Positions 34,653 to 41,099 of a stretch of 41,099 nt of DNA are shown one piece after another. The notes below the pieces were generated by a model. It was given only the letters and a program-made list of their open reading frames with translations, was not told where the DNA came from and did not search any database. Made by a program: the position numbers and the translations under genes. The DNA comes from an uncultured Bacteroidales bacterium. Its GTDB lineage: Bacteria > Bacteroidota > Bacteroidia > Bacteroidales > Paludibacteraceae. The stretch is from positions 1-41,099 of the forward strand of contig CAIUTB010000074.1 in NCBI GenBank assembly GCA_903901975.1. Reading direction: 5' to 3'. Each line of letters opens with the position of its first letter. Position 1 is the first letter of the stretch.

Positions 34653-35419
34653 AATCGTAAATGCTTAATAGTTTTACTATTATTAATTAAAGATGATAAA
34701 GCTTTTACCCCAATTTTAATGTGTTCTTCAACAAAACTTTCAGTCACTTTTTTATCACTTTCCGAAGTTTTTATTCCATCTTCCTGCAGTGGCATATCCG
34801 AAATCAAAAGTAAAGCACCAATTGGAATACTATTAAAAAATCCAGCTGAAAATAGTGTTGCAGTTTCCATATCAATCGCTAAAGCACGGGTTAAACGCAA
34901 ATATTCTTTGAATTTTTCATCATGCTCCCACACCCTACGATTGGTTGTATAAACCGTTCCAGTCCAATAGTCCTTACCAAAATCACGAATGTTTGACGAA
35001 ACAGCACGCTGCAAACTAAATGCAGGTAAGGCCGGTATTTCAGGTGGAAAATAATCGTTCGATGTTCCTTCGCCACGAATAGCTGCACTTGGTAAAACGT
35101 AATCACCTAATTTGTTTTTATCCTTCAATCCACCACATTTTCCTAAAAATAAAACGGCTTTAGGGTGAATGGCTGATAATATATCCATGATTATAGCTGC
35201 ATTTGGGCTACCCATGCCAAAATTGATAATGGTTATGCCATTGGCTGAGGCATTTGGCATATTGCCTTCACGGCCAATCACTGGAACATTAAACCATTCT
35301 GCAAAAAGTTCAACATAATTATTGAAGTTTGTAAGCAAAATATATTCTGTGAAATCAACTAATGGTCGCTTTGTGTATCGTGGAAGCCAGTTTTCAACAA
35401 TTTCTTTTTTTGTTTTCAT
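34646..35419 (-). CDS. amn: AMP nucleosidase
   Basis: It hydrolyses AMP to adenine and ribose 5-phosphate, part of purine salvage. I choose the ATG at 35419 (MKTKKEIVENWLPRYTKRPL, 257 aa); the frame extends 65 codons further upstream but those residues look non-homologous and overlap the divergent gene. The phosphorylase/nucleosidase fold is shown by NGITIINFGMGSPNAAI, AVLFLGKCGGLKDKNKLGDYVLPSAAIRGEG and the catalytic/ribose-binding ALAIDMETATLFSAGF, ending with GALLLISDMPL. Bacteroidota carry this short stand-alone form. It is divergent from the HsdR-N gene, with 92 bp between. Confidence 0.92.
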   Translation of the reverse strand: MKTKKEIVENWLPRYTKRPLVDFTEYILLTNFNNYVELFAEWFNVPVIGREGNMPNASANGITIINFGMGSPNAAIIMDILSAIHPKAVLFLGKCGGLKDKNKLGDYVLPSAAIRGEGTSNDYFPPEIPALPAFSLQRAVSSNIRDFGKDYWTGTVYTTNRRVWEHDEKFKEYLRLTRALAIDMETATLFSAGFFNSIPIGALLLISDMPLQEDGIKTSESDKKVTESFVEEHIKIGVKALSSLINNSKTIKHLRFE

Positions 35420-35511
35420 TCGTACCGATATTAAATATTGTTTTAGTAACTTCGCATTCAGTTTGAAGCAAAGTTTACTGTTTGAAAATAGTGGAAACAA
35501 AAATACAAAAA

Positions 35512-35976
35512 ATGTGGCAATTAAATCTACCTGAGTATAATTTTCGTATAAAAAAACAGAATGAGAAGCATCTGATTTTCGATTCTCAGCGCAGACGTTA
35601 TGTTTCACTAACACCTGAAGAGTGGGTACGTCAGCATTTTATTCGCTTTTTGATTGAAGTAAAAGCCTATCCTGCAGCACTAATAGCAGTTGAGAAACAA
35701 CTTAATCTGAACGGAATGAAAAAACGCTGTGATGCTATTTTATATAACCGGGAAGCAAAACCGGTGATGATAATTGAGTTTAAAGCACCAAATGTTCCTA
35801 TAAATCAGCAAACTTTTGATCAAGTAGCCGTTTATAATGCTAAATTAAAGGTAGATTTATTTATTATTAGCAACGGAATTGAGCATTTTTGCTGTAAAGT
35901 GAATACCGAAACAGCTAAGTATGAATATTTTCCAGAAATTCCTGATTTCAACTCACTTTTTGTAATAAAAATGTAA
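35512..35976 (+). CDS. HsdR N-terminal-like (HSDR_N_2) PD-(D/E)XK protein
   Basis: A 154-residue stand-alone protein resembling the N-terminal endonuclease domain of type I restriction HsdR. Start at ATG 35512 (MWQLNLPEYNFRIKKQ); a TTG at 35482 is less likely. The nuclease core is visible: LTPEEWVRQHFIRFLI, then KKRCDAILY (the Asp) and MIIEFKAP (the E-x-K), followed by QVAVYNAKL (the Gln of the fold). No hsdM or hsdS and no helicase domain is nearby, so this is not a restriction system. As I recall, such genes sit beside holA/amn in many Bacteroidota, suggesting a housekeeping DNA role; the function is unknown. Confidence 0.87.
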   Translation: MWQLNLPEYNFRIKKQNEKHLIFDSQRRRYVSLTPEEWVRQHFIRFLIEVKAYPAALIAVEKQLNLNGMKKRCDAILYNREAKPVMIIEFKAPNVPINQQTFDQVAVYNAKLKVDLFIISNGIEHFCCKVNTETAKYEYFPEIPDFNSLFVIKM

Positions 35977-36104
35977 TATCAATTTAATTCAATGTAAATC
36001 AATTGATTAATAATATTTTGTCTAAATAAAAACAAAATCACTTACAAATTTATCGTTAATAATTGCAGCAAAATTGAAGATTTAACCCGAAAGATGCTGT
36101 TTTT

Positions 36105-36127
36105 ATGTTTTAAAACATGTATTTTTG
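36105..36127 (+). promoter_or_regulatory. promoter with overlapping 14-bp palindrome for the small secreted protein gene
   Basis: The -7 box TATTTTTG (36120-36127) fits TAnnTTTG. The perfect palindrome ATGTTTTAAAACAT (36105-36118) sits directly upstream, between the -33 and -7 positions, a usual place for a repressor. The -33 element itself is not clear. Confidence 0.55.
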
Positions 36128-36162
36128 CACTGTCAATTAGAAATAGTTGATATTAAAAATCT

Positions 36163-36212
36163 AATACAAGGAAATCCACTTATAAACTGTAAGGGAATTC
36201 TTTGTATTTTTT
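36163..36212 (+). ncRNA. terminator-like leader hairpin; possible attenuator or ~80-nt small RNA
   Basis: AATACAAG (36163-36170) pairs with CTTTGTATT (36200-36208); the inner part pairs GAA-TCC with GGA-TTC and CTTA (36179-36182) with TAAG (36190-36193), loop TAAACTG, giving about 18 base pairs with one mismatch and one bulge. A T run at 36207-36212 follows. It lies between the promoter at 36120 and the ATG at 36240, so transcripts may end here or read through. Confidence 0.5.
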
Positions 36213-36239
36213 ATTAGTATAAATTTAAAATTTTAGGTT

Positions 36240-36602
36240 ATGAAAAAGATTTTGTTTTCAGTTATGGTGTTGGTGTCATTCTCAACTACTTCTTATGCGT
36301 TAAATCAAGACGAAGATTATAAAGCGTTACATAAATTAACAAATAAGGACGCATTTATAAGTCTCGTAGGGTATATTAATGCTGATAATGATCAGGCTTC
36401 TTTTTTAAAGGAAGTATTTCAAACTACGGTTAAAGAATTAAAAACTGCAGAAAAAAACGACAATGAAAAACTTGCAGAAAATGTTATGAATTACAACTTG
36501 TATAATACAAAATGTATATTGTCAGAAGAACAATATAAAAAGTATTTAGTGTTTCTTAATTATTATTTAAAAAACGATAATTTGTTGTCAATCAACAAAT
36601 AA
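36240..36602 (+). CDS. small exported alpha-helical protein, unrecognised
   Basis: I do not recognise a family. The 120-residue product starts with a clear signal peptide (MKKILFSVMVLVSFSTTSYA, cut around residue 20). The mature part of about 100 residues is charged and probably all helical, rich in Lys, Asn and Glu, without cysteine pairs (one Cys), with a segment LSEEQYKKYLVFLNYYL near the C-terminus that vaguely recalls the LT-x-x-Q pattern of Spy/CpxP-type periplasmic chaperones; this likeness is weak. It is monocistronic: its own promoter, a structured leader and a strong terminator surround it, suggesting regulated expression. Confidence 0.75.
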   Translation: MKKILFSVMVLVSFSTTSYALNQDEDYKALHKLTNKDAFISLVGYINADNDQASFLKEVFQTTVKELKTAEKNDNEKLAENVMNYNLYNTKCILSEEQYKKYLVFLNYYLKNDNLLSINK

Positions 36603-36631
36603 CAAAAAAATACAGTCACTTAATGACACCA

Positions 36632-36665
36632 AAAAGGGTGTTTCTCCTGTGAGAAACACCCTTTT
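36632..36665 (+). terminator. bidirectional terminator between convergent genes
   Basis: A perfect 15-bp stem (36632-36646 with 36651-36665), tetraloop CTGT, A-rich on the left and T-rich on the right. Its right edge touches the stop codon of the convergent AlkD-like gene (36666-36668). Confidence 0.92.
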
Positions 36666-37343
36666 CTATTTGTTTTTCAATCGGATAATGACCTGTTCGC
36701 TTTTCAATTCCCTGAGTGCATCAGCTGCAATCCATCGGGCTGATTTTGAATCCTGTAGCTGTATTCGTTCAGCACATTCAATCGCTTTTAAACGTAAAGC
36801 TTCATTTCGCTTCCCAATTTGACGCAATGCCCAGTTTACAGCTTTCCTTACAAAATTACGTTCATCCCATGACTCCCGTTCTATGATTTCAAAATAAGGA
36901 TAGAATGACTCATTAGGAGCTTTTTTATCGCAAATAACCAACGCACATATCAATACAAAGGCTGTACGCTTTACAAACTCTTCATTTGCACAAGAATAGG
37001 TTTCTATTTTTCTTTTGGCGAAAGGTGTTTGAATAAGTAAACTGCAGCACTGATCGCAAATATCCCACGAATCAAAATCCTTTACCCAGGCATCAAACTG
37101 TTTTTCAGTTACTTGTTTCGGATCATCAATAAACGATGCCAGAATTCTTGCTTCATGAATGCCTGTTTCCCATAATTCTAATGCCAGTTTATGATTTTTT
37201 CCAATCTTCCTTGCGAAAAGTCGTAAATCAGGAATTTTAATGCCCCAGGCATTGGAATTTTCAATACCAAACCGTTCTAATTGGGCAAAATGAGCCGGAT
37301 TCGAAAGTTTTTTTAGTTCAGTAAGTACTTCTTCTGCAGTCAT
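36666..37343 (-). CDS. AlkD-like DNA alkylation repair protein
   Basis: A 225-residue HEAT-like repeat protein. Features: GIKIPDLRLFARKIGKNHKLALELWETGIHEARILASFIDDP, FDSWDICDQCC, FVKRTAFVLICALV and RNFVRKAVNWALRQIGKRN, all typical of the AlkC/AlkD DNA glycosylase superfamily, in which the curved helical array binds damaged DNA. The W/D residues of the substrate site (WDICDQ) and the lysine/arginine-rich helices are kept. AlkD excises N3- and N7-alkylpurines; activity here is inferred from family. It is the last gene of the pyrK-pyrD-capA-alkD cluster, 8 bp after the CapA-like gene. Confidence 0.9.
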   Translation of the reverse strand: MTAEEVLTELKKLSNPAHFAQLERFGIENSNAWGIKIPDLRLFARKIGKNHKLALELWETGIHEARILASFIDDPKQVTEKQFDAWVKDFDSWDICDQCCSLLIQTPFAKRKIETYSCANEEFVKRTAFVLICALVICDKKAPNESFYPYFEIIERESWDERNFVRKAVNWALRQIGKRNEALRLKAIECAERIQLQDSKSARWIAADALRELKSEQVIIRLKNK

Positions 37344-37351
37344 TTAAAATG

Positions 37352-38455
37352 TTATTTTAGAAATTCAAAGTTCAATAAACGTTTATGAGTCTCAGAGTCA
37401 AAATAACGAAGTGAAATGCTATCTGTCGAATTCAGTTTAAAGTGTAACGGATTTTGGATATAATCAGTAGTAGGAATTAAATGATACTGATATTCAGCAT
37501 TTAATATACCTCTATAAACCCAAACGGGAAAATAAGCCATTTTCAGAACAGATTTCGACTTCACTTCAATCTCAACTTTCACCATAATTCCACCATCTGA
37601 ATTTGTTTGTCGTTGATTAGAAATAAAATTTCCAAGCGAATAAAATACAGGAACCGGAATATTATCTTTTCCATAAAGTGTTTCAGCATTTTGAACTACA
37701 TGTGGATGTGAACCTATAATCAGATTAATTCCATGATTCACAAAGAATTGAGCCAACTTTCGTTGGTGTTCATTAGCCTGAAGTTCATATTCTGTTCCCC
37801 AGTGAATAGTCATAATTTTAAAATCAGCTCCAAGCTTATCAGCCTCACTTATATCATTGATAATCTCAACTGTATCAATATAATTGACTAACGTAGGCTC
37901 CTGTGCTTCATTTCCATTTGTTCCGTAAGTACAATTTAGAATGGCTATTTTAATGCCTTTCGAATGAAGCATAATTGGATATATGCTGTCTCGTTGATTT
38001 TCGTCAATATAACTGCCTGCAAATAAGAACTTTCGCTTACTGAGCTGACTTATAGTTCCTTCCAGTCCTGACTTTCCACGATCAAGTACGTGATTATTAC
38101 CCGTTAAGAGTATATCAAAACCGGCTGTGTTAAGAGCATCGAGTAATGCATCAGGGGATGAAAAAGCGGGGTAACCGCTATAAGGTTTGCCTGCAATAGG
38201 AACTTCCAGGTTGGCAACGGCAAAATCAGCGTTTTTTAGGTAGGGTTTTACCCATTTAAAGCAAACATCGTAATTATATGAATCATTTAGAGGATTGTAA
38301 GCAGCAGCAACCTGAGGCATATGCCCCATCACATCACTTACGAAAATAAGAGAAACCGTCTCGTTATCAGGTACGAGGAGCGAATTTGAATTGCTGTTTT
38401 GAATAAAACTGCAAAAGAAAAACAAGGAAGCAAACAGCAAAACAGACTTTTTCAT
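37352..38455 (-). CDS. CapA family metallophosphatase-like protein
   Basis: A 367-residue exported protein with an N-terminal signal peptide. The CapA/PgsA domain (calcineurin fold) is seen in LIFVSDVMGHMPQV, FAVANLEVPIAG, DILLTGNNHVLDRG, IMTIHWGTEYELQ and LIIGSHPHVVQNAE, which place the metal ligands as in the poly-gamma-glutamate synthesis protein PgsA/CapA. The family name reflects capsule synthesis in Bacillus; no capB/capC is present here, so the substrate is unknown. It lies 35 bp after pyrD and 8 bp before the AlkD-like gene. The C-terminal 80 residues are less conserved. Confidence 0.92.
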   Translation of the reverse strand: MKKSVLLFASLFFFCSFIQNSNSNSLLVPDNETVSLIFVSDVMGHMPQVAAAYNPLNDSYNYDVCFKWVKPYLKNADFAVANLEVPIAGKPYSGYPAFSSPDALLDALNTAGFDILLTGNNHVLDRGKSGLEGTISQLSKRKFLFAGSYIDENQRDSIYPIMLHSKGIKIAILNCTYGTNGNEAQEPTLVNYIDTVEIINDISEADKLGADFKIMTIHWGTEYELQANEHQRKLAQFFVNHGINLIIGSHPHVVQNAETLYGKDNIPVPVFYSLGNFISNQRQTNSDGGIMVKVEIEVKSKSVLKMAYFPVWVYRGILNAEYQYHLIPTTDYIQNPLHFKLNSTDSISLRYFDSETHKRLLNFEFLK

Positions 38456-38490
38456 ACAAAATACTGTTAGTTTGCCGGATGTAGGAAATT

Positions 38491-39402
38491 TTAGACTTCC
38501 AATGCACCGATTATTTCGGTAACCGACTGAAAACCATGTCGGTCAAGATATTCGTTTATTCCATCAAGCACTTTAATTGCAACCGTCGGATCAATAAAAT
38601 TAGCGGTACCAATCTGAATGGCTGATGCACCGGCCAGCAAAAATTCAATAGCATCGGCCGCATTCATTATACCACCCATTCCAATTACCGGAATTTTCAC
38701 AGAATTAGCCACCTGCCAAACCATACGTAATGCAATTGGTTTTACTGCCGGACCTGAAAGTCCACCGGTAATAGTGGAAAGTACCGGCTTTCTTTTTTCA
38801 GAATCGATAGCCATTCCAAGCAAAGTATTTATAAGCGATACCGAATCAGCTCCTTCTGCCTCAACAGCCAGTGCAATCTCCGAAATATCGGTTACATTTG
38901 GCGAAAGCTTGACGATTAATTCTTTTTGATATGCCCTTCGTACTTCCTTAACTACCTGAGCAGCAGACAAACAGCTTGTTCCAAAGGCCATTCCACCTTC
39001 TTTTACATTCGGACAGGAGATGTTTAATTCAATTGCAGGTATTTTTTCGATGGAATTTAACTTCTCAGCGGTCTCGATGTAATCATTTATAGTTGAACCC
39101 GATACATTCACAATTATATTTGTATCAATGTCCTTTACAGTTGGTAATATATGATTAATAAAGTAGTCAACACCCTTATTCTGCAGTCCCACAGCGTTTA
39201 GCATACCTGAAGGGGTCTCAGCCATACGCGGATAAGCATTGCCCTGGCGGTCGCGAAGTGTAGTACCTTTCACAAATATACCACCAATTCGTGACACATC
39301 AAAGAAGTCTGAGAACTCCGGTCCATAACCGAAAGTGCCGGATGCTGTCATTACCGGATTTTTCAGTTGTAACTTGCCAATATTGATATTTAAATTTGCC
39401 AT
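38491..39402 (-). CDS. pyrD: dihydroorotate dehydrogenase B, catalytic subunit
   Basis: It oxidises dihydroorotate to orotate (FMN enzyme), the fourth step of pyrimidine synthesis. The 303-residue product shows [46 protein letters not shown] with the active-site cysteine close by (LNISCPN, then GTSCL), [11 protein letters not shown], and [29 protein letters not shown]. This is the class 1B form, which uses NAD+ through an electron-transfer partner, and pyrK overlaps its start by 13 bp, so the two are translationally coupled. Confidence 0.96.
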   Translation of the reverse strand: MANLNINIGKLQLKNPVMTASGTFGYGPEFSDFFDVSRIGGIFVKGTTLRDRQGNAYPRMAETPSGMLNAVGLQNKGVDYFINHILPTVKDIDTNIIVNVSGSTINDYIETAEKLNSIEKIPAIELNISCPNVKEGGMAFGTSCLSAAQVVKEVRRAYQKELIVKLSPNVTDISEIALAVEAEGADSVSLINTLLGMAIDSEKRKPVLSTITGGLSGPAVKPIALRMVWQVANSVKIPVIGMGGIMNAADAIEFLLAGASAIQIGTANFIDPTVAIKVLDGINEYLDRHGFQSVTEIIGALEV

Positions 39403-40166
39403 TTCAGCTTTGTAATATTAAAGACAGGTCCTTCGGTACAAACACATAAATGCCCTTCGGTTGTATCGGTCACACAACACAAACAAGCACCAAATCCACA
39501 AGCCATTGTATTCTCCAGTGATACTTCGCAGAAAGCCTTTGTTTGAGTTGCATAAGCAGCCACAGCTTTCATCATAGGAGTTGGTCCGCAGGTAAAAATA
39601 TAATCGAAATTTGAGGCTTTTAAAAGCGAATGCTGAGTTACAAAACCCTTTTCACCATGTGAACCATCCTCAGTGGTAGTGTATACATTACCGAATCGCT
39701 CAAATTCACATAATTGTAATAAATTTTCCTTAGAACGGCCACCCAATACAAAGTTACAGTTATAACCACGTTCTTTCAGGTACGATCCCCAGAATAATAA
39801 GGGTGCTATTCCAACTCCACCACCCACTAAAAGAATTTTTGCATCCTTATTTTCGGGGAATGTGAAAGTATTTCCAAGGGGAAAAACCAAATTAAGTGTA
39901 TTTCCTGCCTTTAATTCACACATTTTTTTTGTACCATCACCTACAATTTGAATCAAAAGCCAAAGTTCATTAGCCTCATAGTCAACGTAATTAATAGAAA
40001 TAGGACGACGTAGAAAGGTTGTTGGAGAATTATCTACCCGAACTTCTGCAAATTGTCCTGGTAGCATTTCTGGGAGTTTCTCAGATGATGATAGGATTAA
40101 AAGGGAGTATTGATCATTCAGAACTTCGTTTTTCTTTATAATCAAATCGAGCATGAATTTCTTCAT
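39390..40166 (-). CDS. pyrK: dihydroorotate dehydrogenase B, electron-transfer subunit
   Basis: The iron-sulfur flavoprotein passes electrons from PyrD to NAD+. Start at ATG 40166 (a TTG precedes it; a second ATG at 40154 is possible). FAD motif [13 protein letters not shown] motif [17 protein letters not shown], and the [2Fe-2S] motif [14 protein letters not shown] with further cysteines in [11 protein letters not shown] near the C-terminus. About 259 residues, the usual size. It is the first gene of the pyr cluster; the stop overlaps pyrD. Confidence 0.95.
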   Translation of the reverse strand: MKKFMLDLIIKKNEVLNDQYSLLILSSSEKLPEMLPGQFAEVRVDNSPTTFLRRPISINYVDYEANELWLLIQIVGDGTKKMCELKAGNTLNLVFPLGNTFTFPENKDAKILLVGGGVGIAPLLFWGSYLKERGYNCNFVLGGRSKENLLQLCEFERFGNVYTTTEDGSHGEKGFVTQHSLLKASNFDYIFTCGPTPMMKAVAAYATQTKAFCEVSLENTMACGFGACLCCVTDTTEGHLCVCTEGPVFNITKLKWQI

Positions 40167-40223
40167 CAAATATATTTAGTTGTATATCAATAATTTAAAA
40201 CTATTAATACAGGTGAGATAATT

Positions 40224-40269
40224 CAAAATTATGAGTATGCAAAATTACAAAATTATCCCGATACGGCAA
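40224..40269 (-). promoter_or_regulatory. putative pyrK promoter region with three repeated octamers
   Basis: The octamer CAAAATTA (minus TAATTTTG, a TAnnTTTG match) occurs at 40224-40231, 40240-40247 and 40248-40255. The middle copy has a TTG -33 at 40269-40267 with a 19-base spacer, the best promoter reading. Confidence 0.5.
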
Positions 40270-40346
40270 GTCAAAATAAAATAGCCAATTATTAAATATT
40301 CCCAAATAAATCAGCATGTTTAAAATATCAATTACATTATTGGATA

Positions 40347-40832
40347 TTATTGAAATTCCTGAAAAGTATTGTCGGAATAATAAACGATGATTTTACGTAC
40401 TGTTTTTCCTGGAATTTCTATTTGTTGAATTTGAATAGGAGGCTCGTGATTCGAATTTAGAGTTTGAGCTGGAATTTCAATAGTTGTTTGTGTACTTTGC
40501 TGGATGCCTGTATTTATTGAACTATTTGTTTCGGCATTAATTTGTTCCGAAATAACTGATTTTGAAGCACTTTCATCATCCTGAGGGAATAATGATTGCA
40601 TCTGAGATTGCTTTACATTTCGTTCCGTCGTTCCTTGACCCATTATAAGCCATTCTGGACTGATATGTGGGAAGCGATTTAGAATACTTTGGAGAACTGA
40701 AAGGCTTGGATTGTTTCTTCCATTTAAAATGTGAGATAGAGTAGAGCCCTGAATTCCAATCGCAGCAGCAAAGACTGCGGAATTCATTCCTTCAATTTGC
40801 ATCACTTTATCAATTCTGTCTTTTTCACTCAT
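40347..40832 (-). CDS. XRE-family HTH transcriptional regulator
   Basis: A 161-residue Cro/CI-type regulator. Start at ATG 40832 (MSEKDRIDKVMQIEGM); the frame extends 22 codons upstream but that part would start inside the control palindrome. The HTH domain covers about residues 8-65 (VFAAAIGIQGSTLSHILNGRNNPSLSVLQSIL, then SPEWLIMGQG). A low-complexity linker rich in Ser, Gln and Asn follows, then a short conserved-looking tail RKIIVYYSDNTFQEF, a pattern I recall from Bacteroidota XRE proteins. It is probably DNA-binding and autoregulatory: its promoter carries an operator in the spacer and a long palindrome upstream. The regulon is unknown; it does not sit beside a toxin or phage gene in this window. 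Confidence 0.88.
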   Translation of the reverse strand: MSEKDRIDKVMQIEGMNSAVFAAAIGIQGSTLSHILNGRNNPSLSVLQSILNRFPHISPEWLIMGQGTTERNVKQSQMQSLFPQDDESASKSVISEQINAETNSSINTGIQQSTQTTIEIPAQTLNSNHEPPIQIQQIEIPGKTVRKIIVYYSDNTFQEFQ

Positions 40833-40875
40833 AGTTTCAGATAAAATTGTGAATTGTATAGTTAGAATTACTTTA

Positions 40876-40907
40876 CAAAGATATGTGAAGTATTTCACAT
40901 CTGCAAA
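40876..40907 (-). promoter_or_regulatory. promoter of the XRE regulator gene
   Basis: Minus-strand -33 TTTG (40907-40904), 20-base spacer, -7 TATCTTTG (40883-40876): a full match to the Bacteroidota consensus, 43 bases upstream of the ATG. Confidence 0.8.
40883..40900. promoter_or_regulatory. spacer operator palindrome of the XRE gene
   Basis: ATGTGAAGTATTTCACAT has 7-bp arms (ATGTGAA / TTCACAT) around GTAT. It occupies the promoter spacer and touches the -7 box, so a bound dimer would block transcription. Confidence 0.65.
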
Positions 40908-40920
40908 TTATGCACATTTG

Positions 40921-40959
40921 TGTATCAATACATTTGTGATTCACAAAAGTATTGATACA
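40921..40959. promoter_or_regulatory. 39-bp near-perfect palindrome upstream of the XRE promoter
   Basis: Arms of 19 bases pair at 18 of 19 positions about 40940 (only 40932/40948 mismatch). The outer arms are TGTATCAATAC and its inverse; the core is TTTGTGATTCACAAA. The GTGA/TCAC half-sites recur in the spacer operator. Confidence 0.9.
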
Positions 40960-41099
40960 ATTGTTTAAATGCTGTTATTGCTATAATTAGTCAAAATCTT
41001 TATTATAAAGCTTTTATATTATTAAAGTATATAATAGTGTAATTAAAGTATTAGTTTATATTAAGTCATTTAAACCAATTGAATTTCAGTATATTATAA

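Noticed and set aside
35419-35614. Upstream extension of the AMP nucleosidase frame by 65 codons
   Set aside because: The extra residues do not resemble the family and overlap the divergent HsdR-N gene and its likely promoter; the ATG at 35419 gives the usual length.
35482-35976. Possible type I restriction-modification system
   Set aside because: Only the N-terminal nuclease-like domain is present; no helicase, hsdM or hsdS in the neighbourhood.
37352-38455. Capsule or poly-gamma-glutamate synthesis locus
   Set aside because: Only a CapA-like protein is present; capB and capC homologues are absent and the neighbours are pyrimidine and repair genes.
40832-40898. Upstream extension of the XRE frame
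   Set aside because: It would start inside the operator/promoter region and adds residues without family likeness.

Overview
The window looks like a chromosomal segment of an AT-rich member of the Bacteroidota, most likely order Bacteroidales; I cannot place it more precisely. The evidence is a SusC-type TonB-dependent receptor, a PorE-like protein of the type IX secretion system (T9SS), many Bacteroidota-style -7 promoter boxes (TAnnTTTG), a KTSC/J-domain protein, and a Bacteroidota-type AMP nucleosidase/holA neighbourhood. A four-subunit 2-oxoacid:ferredoxin oxidoreductase suggests anaerobic metabolism. GH43, GH53, a SusC-like receptor and a PL10 pectate lyase suggest use of plant cell-wall pectin and galactan.

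Layout. 1-4135: a truncated-looking GH43 tail (+) converges on a SusC-like receptor and GH53 galactanase pair (-) with no SusD. 4288-7544: DUF1015 gene and porE, 2 bp apart. 7604-9128: a B. subtilis/phi3T-type thymidylate synthase followed by dihydrofolate reductase. 9337-12123 (-): ferredoxin, alpha, beta and gamma subunits of the oxidoreductase. 12451-15922 (-): CYTH protein and an AddB-like nuclease. 16179-22232 (-): pectate lyase, Fibrobacter-type major-paralogue lipoprotein, an unassigned conserved lipoprotein, membrane metallophosphoesterase, polysaccharide deacetylase and J-KTSC protein. 22544-29863 (-): NAD(P)H oxidoreductase, DUF255/SPATA20 protein and a carA-carB fusion. 30489-35419 (-): TM1586-type nitroreductase, Tex, HolA and AMP nucleosidase, with an HsdR-N-like protein divergent at 35512. 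36240-36602 (+): small secreted protein behind a structured leader. 36666-40166 (-): pyrK, pyrD, CapA-like and AlkD-like genes in one tight cluster. 40347-40832 (-): XRE repressor-like gene behind an elaborate palindromic control region.

How the genes work together. The receptor and galactanase form a minimal import/degradation unit. ThyA and DHFR complete the dTMP/folate cycle. CarAB, PyrK and PyrD belong to de novo pyrimidine synthesis but lie in two separate clusters. HolA, Tex and the AddB-like protein are information-processing genes.

Most worth a second look: the single-chain CarA-CarB; the operators built into and next to the XRE promoter; the promoter-palindrome-hairpin leader before 36240, which could be a small RNA or attenuator; and two families of small dispersed repeats (CCCC-rich elements and AGTT heptads) that sit on or directly after stop codons of at least six genes, with one heptad array inside the AddB-like coding sequence. 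I found no CRISPR array, rRNA, tRNA, transposase or phage gene.
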